DNA of 64,000 nt from Halicephalobus mephisto (taxonomy: Eukaryota > Nematoda > Chromadorea > Rhabditida > Panagrolaimidae): contig SWDT01000130.1 in the NCBI GenBank assembly GCA_009193035.1, forward strand, positions 1 to 64,000. Direction: 5' to 3'. A program made the translations under genes and the position numbers. The notes beneath the pieces were generated by a model that ran no database searches, was not told the DNA's origin, and saw nothing but the letters and a program-made list of their open reading frames with translations. Below, one piece after another: positions 15,641-26,085 of this stretch; position 1 is the first letter of the stretch, and each line of letters begins with the position of its first letter.

Positions 15641-16149
15641 ATGATTCGATTCATCATTCTTGGACTTTTACTTTCTGTTGTCCTCATTGAAATTGATGCT
15701 TGTGGATTTGGATCTCTAGGAGGAGGAGGAGGTTGCGGAGGTGGCTGTGGAGGAGGTTGTGGAGGTGGCTGTGGAAGAAAGAAAAGAGAGGTTTGAATCT
15801 TAATTTATTACTTGTCATATAAAAAATCCATTCAGATCCAAATCATCGAGCCCGAAACAAGAACGGAACAAAATAATCCATGTCCCCAAGCGGAATGGAG
15901 ATCCGTTATCGAACAAGTATGATTTCATCTCCTTTAAAAATGTTGATCATTGCTTTTTAGAATATCAGCAAAGACGCTGAAACTTCCAAATACGCCATTC
16001 AAGGATCTCTTTACAAGAAGTATGAGGCAAAGTTCTTTGTTTCTTGTCAAAAAGCTAATCCAAATGTTCAATTCGTTGCTAATGGTGAAGGATATTGTTC
16101 CCACACAAATGGAGACCTTACCTGCGTTGCTATCGCCCTTATCGGTTAA
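15641..16149 (+). CDS. small secreted ground-like (GRL-type) protein
   Basis: Exons 15641-15790, 15836-15916 and 15961-16149 encode 139 aa. There is a signal peptide (MIRFIILGLLLSVVLIEIDA), then a Gly-Cys stretch (GGGCGGGCGGGCGGGCG) and a dibasic KKR. The C-terminal part has the ground-like pattern: CP..EW..VIEQNISKDAETSKYAIQ..., FFVSCQ and GYCSHTNGDLTC. The ground-like domain is a nematode-specific module of hedgehog-related secreted proteins; individual functions are mostly unknown, and epidermal/cuticle roles are commonly proposed. An AATAAA follows at about 16208. Confidence 0.88.
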
Positions 16150-16525
16150 ACTCAATATTCTAATCTTATCACACAATGTTGAAAGTACTTATCCTTTGTA
16201 ATTCATGAAAATAAACTTTTTTGTAAAGTCATCTGTGATTAATCCGTTTTCACTTTCTTGAGAAGGCTCGCTTTCTCCGAAGTTCTTTAGTAGGTCATCC
16301 GGTGAATTTCTAAATGAGCTCAATTCTAGAAAAAGAAGGAAAAGCAATTAACGGGTAGACGGTTACCTACCTGTCCCTTATATCCTACGATAGTTCTTTC
16401 ATGGAAATTGAGAGAAAAGATTCTTCTCAGTGACCTGGATTCCGAGCTTGGATTAATCCGTCAAGTTTTCATTTCTTCAAAGGGGCTTTATTAATGGCAT
16501 TCTATTGATCCACTGTCCGTCAACA
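16150..16525. other. intergenic spacer
   Basis: Contains the polyadenylation signal of the ground-like gene near 16208 and the upstream region of the next gene. No exon seen. Confidence 0.5.
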
Positions 16526-18887
16526 ATGAGAATTTTTTATTGGCTGTTGATTCCTTGTTTTATCCAAGCCTCAATTGCTCAAGATGAACGACTCATCGAC
16601 GTTAAGCAGATCTTAAAGGTAGGTATTTTGAATTTTACTAATATATTTATTTATGGACCATAGGATGCGTTGGATATTATTCGCAATACTCCTCCATCAC
16701 CAGAATTGGCGAAGGTAGGAAAGATGATACTGCCAAACACTCAATCACAATACCAAGTTCCAACTTACAATCGAGGTCCTGCTACTCCACCGAGTTTAAC
16801 TCTCACAACAGATCAGCTTCGTCTTCTACAGAAAATCCAGGCACGTGAGAGATTAACAATGGAAGAATACGAGCAGGCTAGGTATCTGAACGAGTACTTG
16901 AAATATCAGGCAGTAAGAGGAAACCAATTACATCAAGGAGGTCGATATCCTTATGGATATCCCCAACAACCAGGTAAATACAATCTTTAATTCTTGATCA
17001 TGTGATGATTTCAGGTTCGCCGGTGATTCCTGCAATCAACAGAATATTCGCAGCTCCAACAGAAAATGATATTCAACGGCTAATGATGCTTCCTGCTGAT
17101 ATTCTCTACAAGATGGCAGAAGAAGGAAAATACATCGAACCTGAGCATCAACAAGATACCTACACTGAAGAAAGAGAATCGACTTCAACGACAGATGATT
17201 CTAAGAAATCCGATAATCTCTTCGGAAGTTTTAATTTTAATATTCAAGGAGACGGTAACAATGGTCCTAGTGGGAATCCATTTCTGAGTTCTACAACGGA
17301 AAAACCAGCAGAAGAAACTACAACAACGACAGAGAAACCTACGCAACAACCAGAAACCACTACTCAGCCATCTGAAGTAAGCAACTCAACTTTGAATGAA
17401 AATATCCATCAGAATCACCAAAAACCGTATTTTTATTACTCAAAAGAGAAACAAGGCGATAATATGGGAAAATGGGTTCTCGTTGTACCTCCAACAGAGA
17501 ACAACGAACCTCCGAAGATTTCTGTCGCTGAACTTGTGGAACTCTCCAGATCGTTAGTCACGGCTTCTCAAAGAAGCGGAATGAACAGCGATATAACTGA
17601 ATTACCTTCTCAATTATTCCAGGAACCACCGCCGAAGGAAAAACAAGAGAAACCAGTAGAAAGTAATTTGCCTATTGCTTCTTTCGTTCAGGAAGCAGAA
17701 TCTCAAGTACAAGAAAAGGAAAAAGCGTTCTCTCAACTGACTCCAGATGAAATTATGATAGATGGGAAACTATACAAATTGGTCAGAGAAAACACTATTA
17801 AGAAAAAGCGGAAGCATAAGAAGAAGCAAACGAAGAATATCCAGACAACAACGACCACTGCAGCTCCTGTAGTTTTACATACAGCTGCTCCAGACCAGAT
17901 AAAGCCTTCAGAACCCCTTCTTACTGATATTTACCGTCACTTAACTCCTGAACAAGAGAAGATTTTCCTTGAATTACAAAGAAGAATATCTCAACAACGA
18001 CAAGAAATGGCAAAAATGATCGTTCAACAACCTACTATCCCCCCAGATCCTACTTTCATGATTAATCAGAATCCAATTAACGTTCCTCCACAACAACCGA
18101 TCAATCCCCAACTAATCACTCCTCAGCCGATTCCCAACGACTATCATAGAAAAGTGAATATTCCTCCAGATGTGGCACAGATTCCGGCAGTTGTAGCTGC
18201 TCCCAAAATCCATATTCAACAAATCGATGCATCTACGCCTGAACTCCCACTTCGTCGACAGTATTCTTTGCAGGAATTAGAAGAATACTATAAAGCTCAA
18301 AAAGCAGCTCAGGAGGTTACAGAATCAACAACGCCTAAACCAGAATTGACAACTCCAGAAAAGGTTTTTGGACCCCACAAACAAGTAAAGATCCAGATGA
18401 ATGTATGTTTCTTGAAATTAAGAGATTAAAAACAAAAAGTTTCAGTCAGAGAAGAAGTCGCCTGCTCCAACTAGGGTAATTCAGACGACTAAAGTGGATT
18501 CTATCACTGATGCTGCCGACCGTGAACGCCAAAGAATCGCTGAACTCCGAAGACAATTCGCCCTCGAGAGACAACAGTTGAGTCAAAGACTGAGAAGTAA
18601 AGTTAACAGAACTACAGTTCTGGAGCCCACTGTAAGTTCGTAAATAGATTTTTTCTCGTGATTAAACACTTCAGACACCAGCCCCATCCATCGTGACGGA
18701 ACATCATTGCTACAATATCCGATCATTTGCTAGACAAAGTGGAGCGAAGGATATTCTGGAATATGCTTTTTCTCACTGTCATTACATTGAGAACTATTAT
18801 CCAGATTTAAAATGTGAGAACGTCAAGGACTATATGGCCGTCTGTAAGCAATATTATAGTACTCGAAGAATGTTGTTTTACGTTTAA
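16526..18887 (+). CDS. secreted nematode protein with conserved C-terminal Cys domain, function unknown
   Basis: Exons are 16526-16618, 16664-16973, 17015-18402, 18446-18631 and 18675-18887 (729 aa). After a signal peptide (MRIFYWLLIPCFIQASIA) the protein is low in complexity: Thr/Glu/Pro-rich (TTTTTEKPTQQPE), a basic patch (KKKRKHKKK), Pro/Gln-rich stretches and helical Gln-rich segments. The only compact part is the last about 60 residues, which hold four cysteines: CYNIRSFARQSGAKD, CHYIENYYPDLKC and YMAVCKQYY. The low-complexity middle looks disordered and the tail folded. I do not recognise the family; an extracellular matrix or cuticle role is a guess from composition. All junctions keep phase. 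Confidence 0.78.
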
Positions 18888-19052
18888 ATGATAAAATTAA
18901 CAATTACTTTGTAAAGAATTTCCGTTCTTAATGGTAATAAAATGACTTTATTGAGGAAGTAATTTTATGGAACTCTCGGGCGAGGCACAAAAGGTGTGTG
19001 CTAGTGTCGCGTGTGTCCTCTGTTTATTTCATTAGTGATTGCAGAACCTATA

Positions 19053-20354
19053 ATGTCTTCAAAGTGTACAATTTGCGATGGAAATAGTGATGGATATCAT
19101 TTTGGAGTAGCAGCTTGTCGGGCTTGTTCTTCGTTCTTCAGAAGGACGATAGCAGAAAACAAGGAGTATAGATGTCGGAAATCTGGGGCTTGCAATGTTT
19201 CTCAAAGTTAGTTTTATTTTTATTCCGTGAATAAATTACATCAATTATTAGATTACCGGAATGTCTGTCGGGCATGTCGTCTTCAACGATGCTATCAAAT
19301 GGGAATGAAACGACAAGGTATATTTCATATATGAGTTCTTCTTTATATCATTATTTCAGCGATAGAACACCTGAAGAAGAGTTCGGATGAGTCAGATAAC
19401 GTGCTATCTTCTGAAATCTCTAGTCGTTCACTCTCTCCATTGGTGAATAACTCAATTGAGTCTACTAAGTACTTAAAAACGTTCGAAACTATCTGGAAGA
19501 CATTCGTCAGTTCTTTGAAGTCACTCTACACTGTTCAGCATCCAACTAGTATCTTCAGTGTTGTCAAAGTTTGTGCATTGTATATATTCTCGTTATTATT
19601 TTATGTTTCAGGCTTCTGAATACAAATTGATCACGAAGTCTGAATATGACAAACTGGAGAAAGCTACTATTTCGTTTCTATTTTCTCTTTTTGGTGAACA
19701 CATCCCTCCTTTTGCTAAAATCCCTCATGAAGACAGAATAACTATATTACGCAGTGTAACGAGAGGGATATCTATGCTGTTCAAGGCCATGATGACTGCG
19801 AATGTATTTCCCGATGACGATGACAAAATTGTGATGGCTTGTGGATATTATGTGAACAAAAAAAATCTCGATCATTTCTTCGAGAAGAGTGAGGGTTACG
19901 AAAGTGCGACAAAGTAAGTTTGAATCAAAATATTAATTTACTAAAATTAACTTTCAGATTATTTTTACCAGTTTTTAAGAATGTCCGACAACTCTCTGCG
20001 GATGTTAAAACTTACCGGGATGTGGATATGGGGACTATTGTAGTTCTTTTGTTGTCTCAGAAACTCCGTCAAATGGGTATTTCTTCAGAAGATGACGAAG
20101 TTTACTGGAAAGATGCTCTAGCAGAAGCCCATGTAGAACACGTAAAAACTTTTGGATTGCATGAAGGAGGAATTAAGTTCGCTGAATTACTCTTAAATCT
20201 TCTTACTATCACGGTAGGTTTTTCAAAAAGGAAAATAGTCGCAATGCAATTACTTCAGAATATCGTCAACCAATTGAACGAATCTATAACAATGGCTAAA
20301 ATTTTTTGTCCAGACAATTTAATGGATGTTTGGCACAACATATACTCGACCTAA
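19053..20354 (+). CDS. nuclear hormone receptor (nematode expanded type), copy 1
   Basis: Exons are 19053-19206, 19252-19317, 19360-19568, 19612-19913, 19958-20213 and 20259-20354 (360 aa). The N-terminus is a two-finger C4 DNA-binding domain: CTICDGNSDGYHFGVAACRAC with P-box region CRACSSFFRRT, then CRKSGACN and VCRACRLQRCYQMGM. After a Ser-rich hinge a divergent helical ligand-binding domain fills the rest (ITKSEYDKLEK..., NVFPDDDDKIVMACGYYV). Such receptors regulate transcription, usually with unknown ligands. ATG 19053 gives MSSKC directly before the first finger; an upstream GTG is not needed, and GCAG at 19040-19043 may be a splice acceptor. Confidence 0.9.
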
Positions 20355-20584
20355 TGTTATTACGTAAATTAATTCACATATGGCTTATTTCGTTTTCGTT
20401 TCGTTCATTTTTGTGTCTTCTTTGTGACATTCCGTGGGCAGAATGGGTGACAAACCAGGCACAAAATACAATTCTCTCAATGATTTGTCGTGCTAGAAAC
20501 TAACATTATTGACATATGCGGTAGAACAATTTTTTCACTTTATACAGCTGATAAATGTTATTTTTATAAGTGGACATTAATCTT

Positions 20585-21938
20585 ATGGATAATCAAAATT
20601 GTGGTGTTTGTGGGAATCAAGGACATGGTCTTCACTTCGGAGTGATTGCTTGCAGTAAGTTTTCTAGTAATTTATTGTTTCATTGAAATACTTACAGGAG
20701 CTTGTTCAAGTTTCTTTAGACGGACTATAGCAGAAAGGAAAACATACACCTGCAGAATAGGGAATCAATGTGTAATCAAAAAAGGTAAATACTGGAGTTA
20801 GATATTTTATAATAATGAAATTTTACAGGATTCAGAAACACATGTAGAGCTTGTAGGTTCCAAAAATGCATTCAAATAGGCATGAAGATTGATTCTAAGC
20901 AGACAGTAGCAACTGACAATGAAACACTTTCTTCAAATTCCACCCAGCCATCAGCTTCAACAACTCCATTGGGAGTCGAAACAGTAGGTTTCTATGTTTG
21001 TGCATGTTTTATATGAACTTTGCAGTTTACACAATTGTGGACGAACAGATATTGTCAAACTCTCAATCGACTGGTGGAAGGGATATATAATTATAAAACC
21101 TCAGAGAAATCGCTGTTTACAGTTAGTCATCCAGATCATATCTTCAGCACTATAAAAGTAAGGAATAGGCGGATAATTTGTAAGTATGAAATTATTGCAG
21201 GAGTTTAAAGTAATCAATGAATCTATATATCAAGATGTCTTTCGAGAAAGTATATCGTTATTATATTCCATGTTAAATGAATATTTCCCTCCATTTTATG
21301 AACTCTCGCCGGCAAATAAGGTTGGAATTTGATTTAGGATATTTATCAAAACAATTATGTTATAGGTTCTTGTGATAAAAACAACTTTTTATGATTTCCA
21401 ACTTGTGTATCAAGGAATGCAATCGGTTCATTATTTCCCGGATGACGATGGAAAAATCTACATGTCTTACGGGTATTATATATCTTACGATTTAGATCAC
21501 TTTTTCAATGAACCTCAGAAACATATCTCGACGAAGGCTCTTTTTGCTCCAACGATGGATATGATCTTACAGCTTGTGAAGAAGATGAAAGGTCTAAAAC
21601 TGACTGAAGTAGATGTCGCCATTCTTAATGGGATTATCTTTTGTCAAGCCAGTAAGATTACTTACTTATTCAGAAAGTATTGAATTCTTTTAGTGACTAA
21701 CTTGGATCTCGCCACTGAGGCCCTCCACAAGTTCCGTAATGATATGTTTGGCGACTATCATCATCACTTACTCACTAATTACGGTGTTGAGCAAGCCGGA
21801 ATCAGAGGTCCTAACATATTCTGTTTATTACTCGATACAAAAACTATTGCATTCAAAGTTCAGGAGTCTAGGGCAATTGCCAAAATATTTATTTCTGACT
21901 TTATTGACCATTGGGGATCAGCTGTCGGAGACTTCTAA
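20585..21938 (+). CDS. nuclear hormone receptor (nematode expanded type), copy 2
   Basis: Exons are 20585-20654, 20698-20784, 20829-20983, 21026-21157, 21201-21320, 21366-21651 and 21694-21938 (364 aa). The DNA-binding domain reads CGVCGNQGHGLHFGVIACRAC, the same P-box CRACSSFFRRTIAE as copy 1, then CRIGNQC and CRACRFQKCIQIGM. The ligand-binding region shares the FPDDDGKIYMSYGYYI segment with copy 1. The two genes are tandem, 230 bp apart, and plainly paralogous, although intron positions differ (copy 2 has an intron inside finger 1). Convergent with the next gene, 40 bp away. Confidence 0.9.
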
Positions 21939-21978
21939 TTAGACCTCTAGAAATATATTTATATCTTCAAATAAACAT

Positions 21979-22966
21979 CTAGTTGCCATAAAGATTTGGG
22001 AATTTGTAATCTGGGGTCTCTTGGAGCCAGTTGTCTTCCATCCATTTTGTTCCATGGGCATCGGCTATGTGAAAGGTATAAGCATGTCTGCTTTTGGTTG
22101 AGGTGTTTGGCTCACTCTTATGGACAACTAGGCCATCAATCAGAACAAGGGAGCCCCGGGGTACTGGAACTGCCACAAATTTGCTTTGATCGTAGACAGG
22201 TCTTTCTCCGGTGAATTTGAGGAGTGGATCAGATGGGTTATCGGAATTTGTTCTAACGAATCTGTAGTCCAATTTGGTTTTCTTGTGGGAACCAGGAATG
22301 AACCAGAGACATCCATTTTCTACAGTGGCTTCATCGACAGCCATCCAGATGCCGACCACATGGTCCATTGGGTCAACTTGGAGGAAAGTAGCATCTACAT
22401 GATCTGTGACAGCTCCGCCAATCTTCGGTTGTTTGAAAATATACATACTCTGGACAACTTGAGGCTCGATCATGTTCATACTTTTAATGATTTTCTTGAT
22501 TTTTTCACCGAAGGAGTACTTTTTGAATACTGGATTCAACCAATGAAGAGCTGAAATCTTCATGATTAACGTGAATACAAAGATTGCAACAAACCATGAC
22601 CAACTTTGTTTAATGCCCGATGCTTATCAACTTGTAAATTTCCTTTCTCATCAAATGCATCTGCTTCATAGAAGAATCGTATTTTGTCAACGCTTTCTAG
22701 AAAATATTTGTCTGATGCGTGCTGAAAAAACAAATTTATTTATCCTTTAAAAAGTTAAGAACCTTCTTATCGTCATAAGTACTGAAAATAGATTTTGGAT
22801 GTTCATCAATATTCATCCCATCGACGATTTTATCCATCTCAGCTTGCATTTCATTGAGTTCTTCTTCTTGAAGAACATTGTCGATTCGAATAAACCCATA
22901 TTCAGAAAAAATTCTGGGCAATGTAGAGAAATCAGCAGTTTCAAAATCAATTACGGGCAGACTCAT
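21979..22966 (-). CDS. phytanoyl-CoA dioxygenase (PHYHD1)-like Fe(II)/2-oxoglutarate oxygenase
   Basis: Minus-strand exons 22763-22966, 22595-22721 and 21979-22550 encode 300 aa, close to PHYHD1 length. Family features are FSEYGFIRIDNVL near the N-terminus, HALHWLNP, and the iron ligands H161-x-D163 (GGAVTDHVDATFLQV) with a distal His near residue 254 (DGLVVHKSE). NGCLWFIPGSHK is the core strand motif and SRHAYTFH holds a likely 2-oxoglutarate arginine. Members hydroxylate acyl-CoA or related substrates; the substrate here is unknown. ATG 22966 gives MSLPVIDFET. The frame extends upstream as a presequence-like peptide but only from a non-ATG codon. The closest C. elegans type I know is ZK550.5/6. 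Confidence 0.88.
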
Positions 22967-23321
22967 TTTGGCCAAGAAAGAATCAACACTGAAGGTCTCT
23001 ACTTTACGTGCAAGTGATAATGTCAATGAGAAGGGAACTCTCGTCAGCAACCAAAAAAGACCACTCGAGAAGATTTACAACTGTTTGTCCTCCCCATCTC
23101 TCTGCACCAATTATATGCCATTTATGCCTAATAATGGATTTATTCTTTTATGATATAAAACTGATCACAAAGCAAATGAAAATTATATTAATACATTCTT
23201 AAATTACTTTATAATTGATGACTTCAACAAAAAACTACTACAGCTATTAGAGAATGTTTTTACAAGTTTATAACGGTACAAAATTTATTACAAAAATGAT
23301 TTTTTAATTAAAGAATGTTGT

Positions 23322-23360
23322 GAATTAGAGAACAGGTGATTTCAGTTTATTCTCTAATTC
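23322..23360. repeat. 11-bp perfect inverted repeat, absent from unit B
   Basis: GAATTAGAGAA at 23322 is mirrored by TTCTCTAATTC ending at 23360, with a 17-nt loop. Unit B lacks about 60 bp here, apparently removed between flanking TTTATT copies. Confidence 0.7.
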
Positions 23361-23548
23361 ACGAATAATTGAAAATTTAAGTTAACAGTAAAAGTCAATT
23401 AAAAAACCCCTACAGTGTATAGGTACTATATCATTTTCTTATGTTTTCTTGATTCTGTTCCAGTTAACATAAACAATTGATTCGTTAATTCAAGAAGTAA
23501 CGCTGATCGAAAGTAATGGGAATAATAGTAATTATTTTTTGATCTCAG

Positions 23549-23785
23549 GTGAGTGTGAAACAGTGGTCTGTTCCACATCGGTCTGCAACACCATTGAAAC
23601 ACCGCCCAAACCGATGGAAGTTAGTAATTGATTGTCGCAATTCAAAACGTTGAAATGACATTGGGACGTCGAATTGAACTGCGCCCGACCCTTAGGCATT
23701 CAGTCACTTTCGTGATTGTGGTCGACCTTCCACTCCCGCATTAACAATTCCCCAACTTGTTTAAGGTTTTCTTATTGTTTTTCAG
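23549..23785 (+). promoter_or_regulatory. conserved 5' leader intron of DEG/ENaC gene A
   Basis: A strong donor (CTCAG|GTGAGT) at 23549 and an acceptor (TTTTTCAG) at 23785, four bases before the ATG, suggest a non-coding first exon and a 237-bp leader intron. Alternatively TTTTTCAG is a trans-splice site. The interval is GC-richer than its surroundings and almost unchanged in unit B (28078-28313). Confidence 0.45.
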
Positions 23786-23789
23786 AAAA

Positions 23790-25850
23790 ATGGGTGAACG
23801 AAAGAACGAAGATCTCCTGAGACAGATCAAGAAAGTCCGACAATTTGGATTCTGGCTTGTTATCATCATCCTGACTATCTTGACAATCAGAGATATTGTT
23901 TTTCTGGTTCGTTTTTTACATTTAAAGACAATGAAAAAAAGCTTTTTAGATTATCGAATATCAAGATAATCCAAAAGAAACAGAAATGAAAATTATCTTC
24001 AATGAATCAATGACAATGCCGAATATCACTTTTTGTATGTCCAAAAGGCAGGCCTTCAGTCACTTCAAGCTCGATCCCAAAGCCCCAGTAACTGAATGGG
24101 ATCAAGTTGTTCAAGTTTGTTTTTTTTCAAATGTAATCAAGACAAAATTCATTTATTAAAGGGTCAGCTAGGGAACATGACTGATGCAGAATCATTTTTA
24201 AGTACAGATTGGGACTACCGTCTTGTCATGGAGGCCTACCAAGTGATAGCCTCACTGAATTCCCTGGAAAGAGAAACAAATTCTTCTAAAACAGCACGTG
24301 TAATAGAATCATTGAAAGCAAATCCTCGGCTTGCGGGAACAAGAAAAATGATCAGAGTATGTTTTATTATTGTTCATTGAGGAATCAAAAATTCCGTATA
24401 ACTTTCTATAGTCTTTCAAACCCAGTATAAGGTTCTGAAGCCTTTACGAACTCATAGATGTTCGGAATCGAGATCTCCGAACTCCTAAACGGCTCGGAGA
24501 ATTTCCACCTATTCAATTTTCTAACAATACCTATTTCTAATTTTCATAATGTGATAAGAACGGGTTTGATGTCTCCTACTAGAGAGGACTAAAAAATCTT
24601 CAAAACAGTTTTGCGTCATCACGAATTGAATTAATGTTTCATCCTAGGTACCATGATGGTTAAATTGGGGGAGAGAACTAACTAAATTAACAGAAATAAA
24701 AATATAAATTCACTGTTTTAGACTTGGATGGATGTCATCAAAGAACGAAACGTCACTTTTGATCAATTTACACAAAAAACAGGAAATGAGATATTAAGAA
24801 GGTAGGTGTTATAATAATGAGAGAGAAGAAAAAAATTCAAACTTTTAGATCTCTTCAACGTTTTACAAGATTATCTTTCGATGAGAGTAAAACATTCAGG
24901 ACAGAGAGAAAAATAACATGGATTTCACAGATGAATTTCTGCTTCCAACCTCAATTTGACGCTAATAATTTTGACAACATCGAAGATCAGGGTCAATTCT
25001 TTATTTTTCAAACGTCGCATCAAGGAGGTAATGGTGGATTCATAGATTGTATGACTGTAGATTTCCACGGAAGACCTAGTTCTCTTACAAGATTCATGGA
25101 AGGTAAAGGTCGAGTCAAAGATGGTTTCGTCGATGAACTATGTCTGGCACAGACTCATGAGGTTACTGTTGATGTTCGTGCCATTTACACTATGCTGCAA
25201 AATGATGAGCCCGGAACTGCTTGTAATGCCCTTGAAGAAGGAGAAGACACTGAATTCGACTGCAGAAGCAGGTGTCGTATGGAGATGATCAAACAAATGT
25301 GTAATTGCATTGCTCCTACTCTTTCCTATTTGAAGCGAGCTGCCGATGAAGATCTTCCGATTTGTGACTACGAGAAATGTGAAATCGAGTAAGTGAAGAG
25401 TTTCTAATTCACCATAATAAGGAAAATTTTCATTACAGTAGCAAAAAGAATTTCACTGACCAATTATGTGCCAACAAATGCTTGAGAGATTGCCAGCAAA
25501 TCAGATATAACGTGATTCTTGATACCAAAGGTCGTTCACCGAGACCTGATTTAACGTCAGTAACCCTTCACTGGGGAGCGTTCGAGTACCTTAGTCTGGA
25601 ACAAAAATTCGTGTGGAGTCTTGCTGAATTTATCGCTGCTCTCGGCGGTGCTTTTGGTCTATGGCTTGGAGTGTCCATCTTCAGTGTGATGGAAGGACTC
25701 TCTTGGTTGGTGAACAAATGTGGGCCTAAAGTGCTTCCTGAAGATAATGTTGAAGCAAAAAAGATCCATAACAGACCTCGAATAGTTAAACCCAGCGTTT
25801 TTCATAATACTTTTGAAAACAAGAAACCATTAGAGGATAAGGATACTTAA
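23790..25850 (+). CDS. DEG/ENaC (amiloride-sensitive-type) sodium channel subunit, copy A
   Basis: Exons are 23790-23906, 23950-24114, 24162-24356, 24722-24801, 24849-25388 and 25439-25850 (502 aa). Topology is typical: short cytoplasmic N-terminus, TM1 (FWLVIIILTILTIRDIVFL), a large extracellular domain opening with NESMTMPNITFCM, cysteine-rich palm region (DCRSRCRMEMIKQMCNCIAP ... LCANKCLRDCQQIRY), then EFIAALGGAFGLWLGVSIFS, the pore/TM2 with the G-x-S type filter, and a short C-terminus. These subunits form trimeric cation channels gated by ligand, protons or force; the gating stimulus cannot be read here. The frame is intact throughout. Intron 3 (24357-24721, 365 bp) is unusually long and conserved with copy B. 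No EGF modules, unlike the remnant at 1.1-4.5 kb. Confidence 0.93.
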
Positions 25851-26085
25851 TGGTGTAAATGCTATATTTGTGATTTCATCGATAATTAGTTCTGAATTGC
25901 TTTTTCGCTTTGTTGTTGAATTCTCATGTACAAATTACACCTGTATTAGTAACGATATTATTATGGAAATAATAAATAAATAGTATTGCGGAATGTTGTC
26001 AGTATGAGTTTTGAAAATACTTAAAAAACTGTCATAAAAGAAATAACAAGAGAAAGTGCTGACAAAACAAGTTAATCTTGATTTT

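Larger units (their letters stand above)
23237..26085 (+). repeat. DEG/ENaC tandem duplication, unit A
   Basis: The unit runs from the conserved CTACAGCTATTA.AGAATG sequence through upstream region, gene and 3' flank to AACAAGTTAATCTTG. It matches 27815-30696. Homology stops abruptly on both sides. Confidence 0.9.

Noticed and set aside
22967..23050. Mitochondrial-like N-terminal extension of the phytanoyl-CoA-dioxygenase-like protein
   Set aside because: The frame is open, but the only starts are TTG/CTG; ATG 22966 fits the family length.
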